Shown here: positions 28,080 to 36,156 of the stretch, piece after piece
Layout: each line of letters opens with the position of its first letter
Position numbering within the stretch: the first letter of the stretch is position 1
From: Nonomuraea lactucae
GTDB lineage: Bacteria; Actinomycetota; Actinomycetes; Streptosporangiales; Streptosporangiaceae
Assembly (NCBI RefSeq): GCF_003313395.1
Contig: NZ_QNFZ01000122.1
Coordinates: forward strand, 1-47,708
Direction of reading: 5' to 3'
DNA: 47,708 nucleotides
Notes under the pieces: generated by a model
What the model saw: the letters and a program-made list of their open reading frames with translations, nothing else
Databases searched by the model: none
Told to the model about the DNA's origin: nothing
Translations under genes and position numbers: made by a program

Positions 28080-29561
28080 GTGAGCGACGAACTTCCCGAG
28101 CAGATGCGAATCCGGAGAGAGAAGCTCGACCGCCTTCGCAGCGAGGGCGTCGATCCTTACCCGGTGAACTTTCCGCGCACCTCGACCAACGCCGAGGTCA
28201 GGGCGCGCCATCAGGGCCTGGAGCCCGACACCGCCACCGGTGACACGGTGGCCGTCGCGGGCCGTGTCATGCTCAACCGGGTGGGCGGCAAACTCTGCTT
28301 CGCCACGCTGCGCGACGGCAGCGGCGACCTGCAGGTCATGATCTCGCTCGACAAGGTCGGCGAGGAGTCGCTGGCCGCCTGGAAGCGCGACATCGACCTG
28401 GGCGACCACGTGGGCGTGACCGGAGAGGTGATCACCTCTCGGCGCGGCGAGCTGTCGATCCTGGCCGACCGCTGGCAGCTCACGTCCAAGTGCCTGCGCC
28501 CGCTGCCGGAGAAGCACGTCGGTCTCACCGACCCCGAGGCCCGGGTGCGCCAGCGCTACGTCGACCTGATCGTCAACGACGAGGCCCGCCAGATGGCCCG
28601 CGTGCGCAGCGCCGCCGTGCGCGCCGTGCGCGACTTCTGGCACGAGGAGGGCTATCTCGAGGTCGAGACGCCGATGCTGCAGCCCATCCACGGCGGCGCG
28701 ACGGCCCGGCCGTTCCGGACCCACATCAACGCCTACGACATGGAGCTCTACCTCCGCATCGCGATCGAGCTCTACCTCAAGCGGCTGGTGGTCGGCGGCA
28801 TCGAGAAGGTCTTCGAGATCAACCGCAACTTCCGCAACGAGGGCGCCGACTCCACGCACAACCCCGAGTTCACGATGCTCGAGGCCTACGGCACCTACCT
28901 CGACTACAACGACATGGCCGACCTGACCCAGCGGATGTACCAGAAGGCCGTGGTGGCGGCGCTGGGCACCTCGGTGGTCACCCACGACGGGGTCGAGATC
29001 GACCTGGGCCTGCCCGAGTGGCCCCGGGTCACCCTCTACGGCGCTGTGTCCGAGGCGGTAGGCGAGGAGATCACCACCGAGACCCCGCTGGAGCGCGTGC
29101 GCGTGCTCGCCGACAAGCACGACGTGCACTGGGATCCCAAGTGGGGCCAGGGCAAGCTCGTCCAGGAGCTGTTCGAGGAGCTCGTCGAGCACACGCTCAT
29201 CCAGCCCACCTTCGTGATGGACTACCCGCTGGAGACCTCGCCGCTGGCCCGCACCCACCGCGACAACCCGCTGCTCACCGAGAAGTGGGACCTGATCGGC
29301 TTCGGCACCGAGCTGGGCACCGCCTACTCCGAGCTCAACGACCCGATCGAGCAACGCCGCCGCCTGGTCGAGCAGTCCCTGCTGGCGGCGGGCGGCGACC
29401 CCGAGGCCATGCAAGTGGACGAGGACTTCCTGCAGGCCCTCGAGTACGCGATGCCGCCCACCGGTGGCATGGGCGTCGGTATCGACCGGATGATCATGGC
29501 CTTCACCGGCAAGAACATCCGCGAGACCATCCTCTTCCCGCTGGTCAAGCCGTCTCAGTGA
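28080..29561 (+). CDS. lysS: Lysyl-tRNA synthetase, class II
   Basis: Charges tRNA-Lys in the cytoplasm. The 493-residue protein has an N-terminal OB-fold anticodon-binding domain (GDTVAVAGRVMLNRVGGKLCFATLRD) and the class II catalytic core. Motif 2 is in FEINRNFRNEG..STHNPEFTMLEAY, and motif 3 ends GGMGVGIDRMIMAFTG. GTG 28080 has no ribosome site. A TACGCT -10-like hexamer at 28065-28070 would start transcription about at the start codon, so the mRNA may be leaderless. It is a standalone synthetase and lacks the MprF-like membrane domain of LysX. Confidence 0.96.
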   Translation: MSDELPEQMRIRREKLDRLRSEGVDPYPVNFPRTSTNAEVRARHQGLEPDTATGDTVAVAGRVMLNRVGGKLCFATLRDGSGDLQVMISLDKVGEESLAAWKRDIDLGDHVGVTGEVITSRRGELSILADRWQLTSKCLRPLPEKHVGLTDPEARVRQRYVDLIVNDEARQMARVRSAAVRAVRDFWHEEGYLEVETPMLQPIHGGATARPFRTHINAYDMELYLRIAIELYLKRLVVGGIEKVFEINRNFRNEGADSTHNPEFTMLEAYGTYLDYNDMADLTQRMYQKAVVAALGTSVVTHDGVEIDLGLPEWPRVTLYGAVSEAVGEEITTETPLERVRVLADKHDVHWDPKWGQGKLVQELFEELVEHTLIQPTFVMDYPLETSPLARTHRDNPLLTEKWDLIGFGTELGTAYSELNDPIEQRRRLVEQSLLAAGGDPEAMQVDEDFLQALEYAMPPTGGMGVGIDRMIMAFTGKNIRETILFPLVKPSQ

Positions 29562-29764
29562 GCGTCACGCTATGGGGGCGCACAGAAAGGCCCGATCGAA
29601 ACAGATCCAAAAGCGGGGCTCGGGTGGCTGGTAGAGGGATGATCGGTGCGCTGTCAGGGCACGTGTGACGGCTGATCGCGCCCCCAAGTGTGCAGACGTA
29701 TGGCCGCTCCTTCGCGCGCCGCGAAGGAGTCAGTTAACGCGGTCAAATGCCACGATTGTCATGC

Positions 29765-29794
29765 TTGACGGCCTTTCCTGGATGCGTTTACGTT
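29765..29794 (+). promoter_or_regulatory. Candidate sigma-70-type promoter for the small HTH gene
   Basis: TTGACG at 29765-29770 and TACGTT at 29789-29794 are separated by 18 bases. This is a good match to the principal-sigma consensus of actinomycetes and lies 70 bases before the gene. The rest of the 302-base lysS-HTH spacer shows no other clear feature. Confidence 0.55.
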
Positions 29795-29863
29795 CTGCGG
29801 GACGAGCGGACATGCTCGGGTACGTGACGTCTCCGAGTTCTGCTGTTGGGGGGAGGGCTCCCG

Positions 29864-30076
29864 ATGGATGTGCTCACCGAGGGCGTTGAGCTGAGTCAGG
29901 CAGATCTTGCTCTGCTGGCGGAGCTTGCCAAGGGAGTCACCGTCGATCGGGTCGGAAGGCGCCTGGACATCAGCGGGCGCACGGTGCGCCGCCGGTTGCG
30001 CGGCATCTGCGATCGCATCGGGGTGGCCACGGCGATCGAGGCCGTGGCGTGGGCGGCCCGCCGCCAGCTGATCTGA
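29864..30076 (+). CDS. Small HTH DNA-binding protein (LuxR/sigma-region-4-like)
   Basis: A 70-residue protein consisting almost wholly of one helix-turn-helix domain: ELSQADLALLAELAKGVTVDRVGRRLDISGRTVRRRLRGICDRIGV. The order resembles the GerE/LuxR C-terminal domain (start near 'L(S/T)xxExxVLxxxAxG', recognition helix near SGRTVRRRL), with no sensor domain. It is therefore probably a stand-alone regulator. ATG 29864 follows GGGGGAGGG at 6 bases. Its stop is 26 bases before the convergent NlpC/P60 gene. The target genes are unknown. Confidence 0.83.
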   Translation: MDVLTEGVELSQADLALLAELAKGVTVDRVGRRLDISGRTVRRRLRGICDRIGVATAIEAVAWAARRQLI

Positions 30077-30102
30077 GGCACCCGCCGCTCCTGGCCGCTC
30101 GG

Positions 30103-31176
30103 TCAGCCTGCGACGCGTACAGCGCCGGCAAACGGGCGCTTGGCGATCGACGCGACGCGCACGACGTCGCCGGTCCGGGGTGCGTGGACCATCAGCCCGC
30201 CCCCGATGTAGATGCCCACGTGGTGCAGGTCGTTGTAGAAGAACACCAGGTCTCCCGCCCGCAGCTCCTGCCGGGAGACGTGCCGGCCGGCGGTCCACTG
30301 GCTGCCGGTGTAGTGCGGCAGCGAGATGCCGACCCGCTGGAAGGCCGCCATGACCAGGCCCGAGCAGTCGTACCCGCTGGGCCCATCAGCACCCCAGATG
30401 TACGGTTTGAGCTGCTGCGTGAGCGCCCACTTGGCGGCCTCGGCGGCCCTGCCGGCGCCGACGACCGGCAGGTTGACCCGCACGGCGCGGGTGCCCGGGC
30501 GGCCGGCCTCGCCGAGCGCCCGCCGGTAGAGGTTGCCCTCCACCTTGGCCACCAGCTTCACGATCTTGTCGCGCTTGGCGTCGAGGTCGGTGACGAGCCT
30601 CCGCACCTCTTCCATGCGGGTCTTGGCGCCGTCTCTGGCCTGCCTGGCCGTCTGCATCGCCTGGAGGACCTGCCTGAGCTGCTCGCCCTGCTCCTGTTCG
30701 AGCGCGAAGGTGGTGGCCGCCCGGTCGAGGAACTGGTCGGGGTCGCTGGAGGACATGAACGGCAGCGCCATGCCGAAGCCGCCGGTCATGTACTCGTTCT
30801 GGACCAGCAGGGAGGCCGCGGTGCGCTTGGCGGCCAGCTCGGCCTCGCTGGCGGCCAGTGCCTCCTTGGCGGCCTCGGCCGACTTCTCGGCGGACTTGAG
30901 CTTCTCGCGCTGGCCGTTGTACTGCTCGGCCAGCGTCTCGATCTCCGTGTGCATCTTCTCGACCTGCTTGGACAGGGCCTCGAGGGACGGCTCGGGATCC
31001 GCGGCGGCCGGAGCGGCGGGGACGACGACGAGCCCGGCGAGCCCGGCGAACGCGGTGATCACGGTGAACGCGGCGAGCGCGGTGCGGAGGACGGCGAGAC
31101 GGCGCGGGACGGACCGTTTCGGAGGGCGGGCTTGTGTGCCCGCCGAAACCCTCTCGTGACCGCGCGTGCGCTTCAC
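30103..31176 (-). CDS. Secreted NlpC/P60 peptidoglycan hydrolase under c-di-AMP control
   Basis: Predicted D,L-endopeptidase. The 357-residue product has a basic N-terminus and a long signal/membrane segment (about residues 30-58, ending APAAADPEP). A coiled coil follows (about 65-230), then a C-terminal NlpC/P60 domain. Catalytic residues are Cys271 in GYDCSGL, His319 in LHHVGIYIG and the His of LMVHAPRTGD. It is paralogous to the gene at 894-2036 and shares its domain order. GTG 31176 is chosen over TTG 31179 because AGGAG lies 7 bases upstream. The leader is a ydaO-type riboswitch, so expression should respond to cyclic di-AMP. Confidence 0.92.
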   Translation of the reverse strand: MKRTRGHERVSAGTQARPPKRSVPRRLAVLRTALAAFTVITAFAGLAGLVVVPAAPAAADPEPSLEALSKQVEKMHTEIETLAEQYNGQREKLKSAEKSAEAAKEALAASEAELAAKRTAASLLVQNEYMTGGFGMALPFMSSSDPDQFLDRAATTFALEQEQGEQLRQVLQAMQTARQARDGAKTRMEEVRRLVTDLDAKRDKIVKLVAKVEGNLYRRALGEAGRPGTRAVRVNLPVVGAGRAAEAAKWALTQQLKPYIWGADGPSGYDCSGLVMAAFQRVGISLPHYTGSQWTAGRHVSRQELRAGDLVFFYNDLHHVGIYIGGGLMVHAPRTGDVVRVASIAKRPFAGAVRVAG

Positions 31177-31194
31177 CAACCGGCTCCTCTCATC

Positions 31195-31340
31195 GACGCC
31201 TACCGGGTTAGCTGGCGGGTTCGGGCCGGAGCAGCCCTACCGAGCTGGACGCTCGGACTCACCCCGGGTGGCGCTCGGACGAGCTCGCCACCGGCGGGTC
31301 CCCGGCTCCCCCTACGGGGATTGGGCGCGTTCCCACGCGG
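31195..31340 (-). ncRNA. c-di-AMP riboswitch (ydaO-yuaA type)
   Basis: Read on the minus strand, the leader carries the conserved blocks of this class in the right order: AATCCCCGTAGGGGGAGCC, GGGGACCCGCCGG, a variable hairpin, CCGGGGTGAGTCC, GGTAGGGCTGCTCC, then GCCCGAACCCGCCAGCTAAC and CCGGTAGGCG. The last block ends about 10 bases before the AGGAG ribosome site of the NlpC/P60 gene, so occlusion of translation or close-coupled termination are both possible. In actinobacteria this class commonly precedes rpf and NlpC/P60 genes. The ends are approximate. Confidence 0.93.
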
Positions 31341-31601
31341 GGCGCGCGGGTGACATCGTCGGTGGACACTAGTGCACCTTGAGTTGGTGCTCAACCAGAA
31401 CTGCCAACTCTGTAGAGGTTTCGCTACCGAAGGGTCACAAGGTGATGTCGCGCCCAGCCGTACATGGCTGACTTTATGCCCTGTTTGCCGATGCTTGGGC
31501 CAGATGTTGCCTGGCTCGTGTACGCCGGAGCGATATGCCGGATGGAGGCGACAGGTGGGATTTTGGGATGAGCCGTAATGGGATCTGTACGCTGGAGACC
31601 C
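31341..31601. other. Spacer between the riboswitch and argA
   Basis: This is lower in GC than its surroundings and holds the divergent promoters for the NlpC/P60 leader and argA. A short hairpin TTGAG/CTCAA lies at 31380-31395. A TACGCT hexamer at 31589-31594 sits close to the argA start and may be its -10 or chance. A 68-codon open frame here has atypical codon use and is not called. Confidence 0.4.
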
Positions 31602-32159
31602 ATGGAGCAGGTCGCCGAAGTGACAGTCCCTGGCACCGAGATCGTGGTGCGGCGCGCCCGCACGTCCGATGTCAGGACGATCAGGCGCCTGGTCGACACC
31701 TATGCCGGTGCGGGCCCCCGCCTCCTGGAGAAGGCCACCGTCACGCTGTACGAGGACGTCCAGGAATTCTGGGTCGCCGACGGGGACGGGCAGGTCGTCG
31801 GTTGCGGCGCGCTGCACGTTCTCTGGGAGGATCTCGCCGAGATCCGCACGGTCGCCGTGGATCCCGCGTTCCGGGGTCTGGGGATCGGCCACCGGATCGT
31901 CTCCGCGTTGATCGACACGGCGAGAGCTCTGGGGCTCAGGCGGGTTTTCTGCCTGACTTTCGAGGTCGACTTCTTCGCGAGGCACGGGTTCCGCCCCATT
32001 CAGGGCACTCCCGTCTCTCCCGAGGTCTACGCCGAGCTGCTGGCCTCGTACGACGAGGGGGTGGCGGAGTTCCTCGATCTGGAGCACGTCAAGCCGAACA
32101 CCCTGGGCAACACCCGCATGCTGCTCCATCTGACATCGGGTGACGCTGGCCTTGACTAA
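31602..32159 (+). CDS. argA: N-acetylglutamate synthase, GNAT type (short ArgA)
   Basis: Acetylates glutamate in the first step of arginine synthesis. The 185-residue GNAT protein closely matches the compact mycobacterial ArgA (Rv2747 type). Landmarks are [63 protein letters not shown], the acetyl-CoA loop GLGIGHRIVSAL and the ending VKPNTLGNTRMLL. ATG 31602 is chosen because GGAG is 6 bases upstream; ATG 31578 is an alternative. It is not next to other arg genes. Confidence 0.93.
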   Translation: MEQVAEVTVPGTEIVVRRARTSDVRTIRRLVDTYAGAGPRLLEKATVTLYEDVQEFWVADGDGQVVGCGALHVLWEDLAEIRTVAVDPAFRGLGIGHRIVSALIDTARALGLRRVFCLTFEVDFFARHGFRPIQGTPVSPEVYAELLASYDEGVAEFLDLEHVKPNTLGNTRMLLHLTSGDAGLD

Positions 32160-32256
32160 CGGGAAAGGTGATTGTTGATACCTATGTCGATACGTTGGGC
32201 AGCACAGGCATGTGTCCTGACACGTGCCACATGCGCACTCGAAGCGAGGTGACACG

Positions 32257-33828
32257 GTGAGCACCGGACAGCCGCCGTATCCACAGGACGAATCCGGCGA
32301 GAACGCTGCCGGGTCTCCCGAATACGGTCATCCGAACACAGGCCGCCCCCACGGTGAGGCCGACCCCGACGCGACCATCGTCGGCTACCGGGCGGAAGAC
32401 TACGGCCAGCCGCAGTACGGGCAGCCCGGCTACGCCCAGCAGGGCCAGCAGGGCCAGCAGTCGCAGTACGGCCAGCCCGGCCAGCCGGGCTACGGCCAGC
32501 AGGGCCAGTCGCAGCCCGACTACGGCCAGGGCCAGTACGGCCAGCAGGGCCAGTACGGGCAGCAGCCCGGCTACGCCCAACAGGGCCAGTCGCAGCCCGA
32601 CTACGGCCAGCAGGGCTCGTCGGGCCAGCAGTACGGCCAGCAGGCGTCCTCCGGCCAGTACGGCCAGCAGGGTTACGGCCAGCAGGGTTACGGCCAGCAG
32701 TCGCAGTACGGCCAGCCCGGCCAGCCGGGCTACGGTCAGCAGGGCCAGTCGCAGCCCGACTACGGTCAGGGTCAGTACGGGCAGCAGGCCGCCTCCGGTC
32801 AGCAGTACGGGCAGCAGGCGTCCTCCGGCCAGTACGGCCAGCCGGGCTACGGCCAGCAGTCGCAGTACGGCCAGCAGGGCCAGTCGCAGCCCCAGTCCGG
32901 CTATGGCCAGCAGGACCCCTCGGGCCAGCAGTACACCCAGCCGGGCTACGGCCAGCAGCAGTCCTCGCAGCCGGGCTACGGCCAGGGCCAGTACGGCCAG
33001 CCCGGCCAGCCGGGCTACGGTCAGCAGGGCCAGTCGCAGCCCGACTACGGTCAGGGTCAGTACGGGCAGCAGGCCGCCTCCGGTCAGCAGTACGGGCAGC
33101 AGGCGTCCTCCGGCCAGCAGTACGGCCAGCCCGGCTACGGCCAGCAGGGGCAGTACGGTCAGCCGCAGCAGGGTTACGAGCAGGGTTACGGCCAGCAGGG
33201 CTACGGCGAGCAGGGTTACGGGCAGCAGCAGGGTTACGGCCAGGCCGCCTACAACCAGCCGGGTTATGGCCAGCCCGGCTACGGCCAGGCCTACGGGCAG
33301 CCGGTCGGGGTCCAGCCTCCCGGCGCCCCGGCTCCGCTCGCGGAGTGGTGGCAGCGGCTGGTTGCCAGGCTCATCGACGGGGCCATCTTCGGCGTGGCCA
33401 CCGTCGTGCTGACGGTGATCTTCTCGTTGCTCTTCGCCGCCGTCTTCAACTGGAACACCGGCGCGACGTGGGGCCTCAGCGGTTTCCTGTATCAGTTCAT
33501 CCTGTACACGCTGATCGCCGCCGTCTATATCGGCTACGAGTACTTCCTCACCAAGGCCAAGGCGCAGACCGTGGGCAAGATGATCATGGGTATCAAGATC
33601 GCCCCGGTCGGCGGGCCCGTGCCGCAGGGGGGCCTCCCCAGTGACGTGGCACTGAAGCGGGCCGGCGTGACGTGGGGCGGCTACATCCTGAATGTGATCC
33701 CGGTGCTGGGTTGGCTGCTCGCCTGGGCGGCCGTGGGCGTGAACGCGGCCTCGCAGCTCTGGGACAAGCCGTTGCAGCAGACGTACGCCGACAAGGCGGT
33801 CAGGACCGTGGTGGTGAAGATCAAGTAG
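32257..33828 (+). CDS. RDD membrane protein with FUS-like Tyr/Gly/Gln low-complexity tail
   Basis: A 523-residue protein. Residues ~48-350 are a low-complexity domain made of YGQ-type units ([31 protein letters not shown]). There are almost no charged residues, composition like prion-like domains such as FUS. Residues ~358-523 form an RDD domain: [25 protein letters not shown], with three or four membrane segments and the GKMIMGIKI loop. RDD domains occur in transporters and membrane adaptors; no activity is assigned. GTG 32257 follows GAGGTGAC. A 129-bp segment is repeated exactly (32704-32832 and 32989-33117), showing recent internal duplication. A second RDD gene follows a terminator. Confidence 0.9.
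   Translation: MSTGQPPYPQDESGENAAGSPEYGHPNTGRPHGEADPDATIVGYRAEDYGQPQYGQPGYAQQGQQGQQSQYGQPGQPGYGQQGQSQPDYGQGQYGQQGQYGQQPGYAQQGQSQPDYGQQGSSGQQYGQQASSGQYGQQGYGQQGYGQQSQYGQPGQPGYGQQGQSQPDYGQGQYGQQAASGQQYGQQASSGQYGQPGYGQQSQYGQQGQSQPQSGYGQQDPSGQQYTQPGYGQQQSSQPGYGQGQYGQPGQPGYGQQGQSQPDYGQGQYGQQAASGQQYGQQASSGQQYGQPGYGQQGQYGQPQQGYEQGYGQQGYGEQGYGQQQGYGQAAYNQPGYGQPGYGQAYGQPVGVQPPGAPAPLAEWWQRLVARLIDGAIFGVATVVLTVIFSLLFAAVFNWNTGATWGLSGFLYQFILYTLIAAVYIGYEYFLTKAKAQTVGKMIMGIKIAPVGGPVPQGGLPSDVALKRAGVTWGGYILNVIPVLGWLLAWAAVGVNAASQLWDKPLQQTYADKAVRTVVVKIK
32704..33117 (+). repeat. Exact 129-bp duplication within the low-complexity domain
   Basis: Bases 32704-32832 and 32989-33117 are identical by eye, including the minority GGT glycine codons, and are offset by 285 bases (95 codons). 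A related but less similar copy starts near 32464. This is a recent in-frame segmental duplication on top of older 12-base-scale repeats. Confidence 0.85.
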
Positions 33829-33848
33829 CTCGCTCCGCGCGAACGCGA

Positions 33849-33880
33849 ACAGAGGTCGGCGCCAGGCCGGCCTCTGTTTG
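33849..33880 (+). terminator. Terminator after the first RDD gene
   Basis: ACAGAGGTCGGC (33849-33860) pairs with GCCGGCCTCTGT (33866-33877, one G-U pair) around a 5-base loop, and T-rich sequence (TTTGTGT) follows, 21 bases after the stop codon. Confidence 0.85.
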
Positions 33881-33963
33881 TGTACCCGGGCCGTACCCGT
33901 TTGTGTCCCGGCCCGTACCCGAAAAGGGCGACGGCCGGATCGCGGATGGGCCAAGGTTGGGTT

Positions 33964-34446
33964 ATGGGCGGGATGCGGACGGGCGTGGTGCCCGCGGAAT
34001 GGTGGGAACGGCTCGCCGCGCGGCTCATTGAAGGCCTCGTCTTCGGGGTGTTCTATTACATTCTGTTCATCGCGCTGTGGGGCGTCTTCCGGACTGTAGG
34101 GGTGCTGGAGGTGTTCGACGGGCGGTTGCCCGGCGTCTTCGCCTGGTTGCTGGCCGGGGTGGGTTATGCCGGCTATGACTGGGCGGCGCATTCCGGGCGA
34201 GGCCGTACCTTCGGCAAGGCGATCATGAAGATTCGCGTGGTCCCGGACGACCTGCCTCGGCGAGCTCTGCTGAAACGTGCCCTCGTGTATCCCGGACCTG
34301 CCATGCTGATGGGCATTCCGGTGGTCAATGTGCTGGCCGGAATCTTCGTGTTCGCGGTCGGGATGCTCATCTTGATCGACAGGCCGCTGCAGCGTGGACC
34401 CCATGACCGGCTGGCGGGAACGCTGGTGGTCAAAGATCTTCGGTGA
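33964..34446 (+). CDS. RDD family membrane protein
   Basis: A 160-residue protein that is nearly only an RDD domain. It opens EWWERLAARLIEGLVFGVFYY, parallel to [18 protein letters not shown] in the preceding gene, and continues through three or four membrane segments with the GRTFGKAIMKIRVV loop and a final DRLAGTLVVKDLR. It lacks the Gly/Gln/Tyr tail, so the two genes look like a duplicated pair in which one gained or kept the tail. The start is uncertain among ATG 33946, 33964 and 33973; none has a strong ribosome site. Confidence 0.83.
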   Translation: MGGMRTGVVPAEWWERLAARLIEGLVFGVFYYILFIALWGVFRTVGVLEVFDGRLPGVFAWLLAGVGYAGYDWAAHSGRGRTFGKAIMKIRVVPDDLPRRALLKRALVYPGPAMLMGIPVVNVLAGIFVFAVGMLILIDRPLQRGPHDRLAGTLVVKDLR

Positions 34447-34719
34447 GCTCCGGCCGGGAGCGCGGACGCCTTTCCGCAAAATTTTCGCTTGATCCGGTAA
34501 GGAGCCTGGAGAGACTGGCATTAGGCTATGGGGCATCCGGTCGCCGGATGTCGGCGCCCCTGCCGCGTGCAGCGCACCCGGCTGCCGCGATGGTCGGGCA
34601 CGGGCGGTTGTCGCCCCGCCCCGCATGAGGGGGCCCGCATGAGGGCCGCTCATGCCCACCGCGCCGCGTGCGCATAAAGGGCGTCCCTGAAACCCCGTCC
34701 GCTCTGGAGGCGAGGACGA

Positions 34720-34866
34720 ATGCAGGCCGTAACAGAAGTATTGTCAGCCCTCATCCCGCCGGCGGTCGTCGGGGGAGCCTTCATCTTCGGCGTGGTGAAG
34801 TTGTTCCGCGCGGAGGGCCCCGGGCGGCGCCCAAACCGCCGGGATCAGGCCGAGAACGGCAACTGA
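34720..34866 (+). CDS. 48-residue single-pass membrane protein
   Basis: A short gene with an excellent ribosome site (GGAGGCGAGGACGA before ATG 34720). It encodes MQAVTEVLSALIPPAVVGG.. with one membrane segment (residues ~7-30, ending VVKLFR). The polar, Arg/Asn-rich tail reads PGRRPNRRDQAENGN. A small protein of this type between the RDD genes and lsr2 is plausible as a conserved actinobacterial micropeptide, but I cannot name it. The 273 bases upstream contain a hairpin CATCCGG/CCGGATG near 34533-34549 and no other gene. Confidence 0.7.
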   Translation: MQAVTEVLSALIPPAVVGGAFIFGVVKLFRAEGPGRRPNRRDQAENGN

Positions 34867-34971
34867 TCGGCGACTCAGCAGAATCCTTGTAGCGTTGAAT
34901 TGTCTCCGCGCCTTTTCGGGTATATGTTTGGGCCAGCGAATGAAACAATGCTCCGGGAAAGGATTGCGTAG

Positions 34972-35304
34972 ATGGCCAAGCAGATCCAGGAGATTCTCAT
35001 CGATGACCTCGATGGCGGCGAGGCCAATGAGACGGTCAGCTTCGCTATTGACGGCTCCTCCTATGAGATTGACCTCAGCGACCTTAACGCCAAGAAGCTC
35101 AGGGACGCCCTCACACCTTTCGTCTCGCACGCGCGCCGCTCCGGCGCCGTGTCGGCGCGGAAGAAGGGGCGCGGCGGGCAGCGTGCGATGAGCCGCGAGA
35201 AGAGCTCGGAGATCCGTCAGTGGGCGAAGGCTCACGGCCTGCCCGTAAGCGAGCGGGGCCGTATCGCCTCCACCGTCGTCGAGAAGTACGAAGCGGCTCA
35301 CTGA
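34972..35304 (+). CDS. lsr2: Lsr2 nucleoid-associated protein
   Basis: H-NS-like xenogeneic silencer that bridges AT-rich DNA. The 110-residue protein has the N-terminal dimerisation domain (MAKQIQEILIDDLDGGEANETVSFAIDG), a basic linker (ARKKGRGGQRA) and the C-terminal DNA-binding domain. That domain carries the minor-groove motif RGRI in SERGRIASTVVEKYEAAH. ATG 34972 follows AAAGGA. Upstream, TATATG at 34921-34926 is a possible -10; spacing to TTGAAT or TTGTCT is not ideal. A strong hairpin follows the gene. Confidence 0.97.
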   Translation: MAKQIQEILIDDLDGGEANETVSFAIDGSSYEIDLSDLNAKKLRDALTPFVSHARRSGAVSARKKGRGGQRAMSREKSSEIRQWAKAHGLPVSERGRIASTVVEKYEAAH

Positions 35305-35321
35305 GAGCCCGCGCTCCTGAC

Positions 35322-35380
35322 CATGCGCTTATGCCGTTCGCCTAGGACCCCGGCGAACGCCATAAGCGCATGATCATTTT
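35322..35380 (+). terminator. Long-stem terminator after lsr2
   Basis: CATGCGCTTATG (35322-35333) pairs with CATAAGCGCATG (35361-35372). An inner stem GTTCGCC (35336-35342) / GGCGAAC (35352-35358) extends it. ATCATTTT follows, so it fits an intrinsic terminator with an unusually long stem. Confidence 0.88.
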
Positions 35381-35693
35381 CGGTCGCCGTTCTCGAATGC
35401 TGGACGGCCCGGCGGTTAGTTGATCTTTGTGTGCCCCCATATGTGGGCTTTTGGGCCCGCCGGCCGTTCTCCTTCCCGCCGCCGAATGCCGCCGGCGCAA
35501 GCCCCATTGCACCGGCCCGCGGCCAATGATGTTTCTTCGCCGTGGCCCGTTCCGCGGGTCCGCCCGTACGCGGCGGTCGGGGTCGCGCGCCCTGGGCGCG
35601 ACGGCGTACACGTTCGTGCGGGGTCTTCGTCGCCGACCAGCCGCGACGTTCGGGCCTTCCGTGTGCCCTCAGCCCGCCACGCTCCGCGTGGCC

Positions 35694-35750
35694 GCCGTTC
35701 GACAGAGCAACCGCCGTTCGTCAGAGCAACCGTCGTTCGACAGAGCAAGT
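35694..35750. repeat. 19-bp tandem repeat, 3 copies
   Basis: Units GCCGTTCGACAGAGCAACC start at 35694, 35713 and 35732, with one or a few substitutions each. The period is exactly 19 bases, close to two helical turns. Confidence 0.85.
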
Positions 35751-35862
35751 AGGTGTGACCTAAGTGTGACGGTCGGCCCGACGGCGCGCCGCCCAGAGGG
35801 CCGCTCAGAGAGCGGAGAGAAGGCGCGCGACCTCAGAAGGAGGGGAGCGGACGCCCGTCCGG

Positions 35863-35945
35863 TGAAGGCGGCTCGTGAAGACAGCCCCGGGAAGACAGCC
35901 CCGTGAAGGCGGGCTCTTGAAGGCGGGCCATGAAGGCGGAATGGC
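35863..35945. repeat. 13-14-bp tandem array, 6 copies
   Basis: Units of the form TGAAGGCGGGCTC or TGAAGACAGCCCC start at about 35863, 35876, 35890, 35904, 35918 and 35931. They alternate two subtypes and contain no gene. Confidence 0.75.
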
Positions 35946-36156
35946 GGCGTTGTTCGGGGCGTACCACGATCGGATTGGCGAGCCTTAGCAGCGAGGACGT
36001 AGCATGTTCGCGTATGGGTTACGGACGCGGCATCGGAGATGCGCGGGCGCGGGCCGCCCTGGGCCGGCTCGCTCAAGCGTCCGATGGCGATCCGTGTTGA
36101 TCTGCCTGTGCCGAGGCGCCGAATTGCGGGCGCTTCCCCGAGGCCCCCTAAACATC

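Noticed and set aside
31379-31396. HspR (HAIR)-like inverted repeat CTTGAGT..CTCAAC
   Set aside because: The spacing between arms is 3 bases too short and the right arm is incomplete; more likely a chance hairpin.
31372-31578. 68-codon plus-strand frame with four cysteines upstream of argA
   Set aside because: It uses TTA, AGA and CAA codons and has low third-position GC, unlike every real gene here, and it overlaps the promoter region of the riboswitch transcript.
32182-34659. Minus-strand 825-codon open frame, Leu/Val/Ala-rich, resembling a membrane protein
   Set aside because: It is the exact complement of the YGQ repeat and RDD genes; its hydrophobic repeats arise from the complementary codons, and there is no credible start or family.
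35336-35358. ClgR-like half sites GTTCGCC/GGCGAAC after lsr2
   Set aside because: The half-site spacing (about 11 bases between cores) is wrong for ClgR, and the sequence is explained as the inner stem of the lsr2 terminator.
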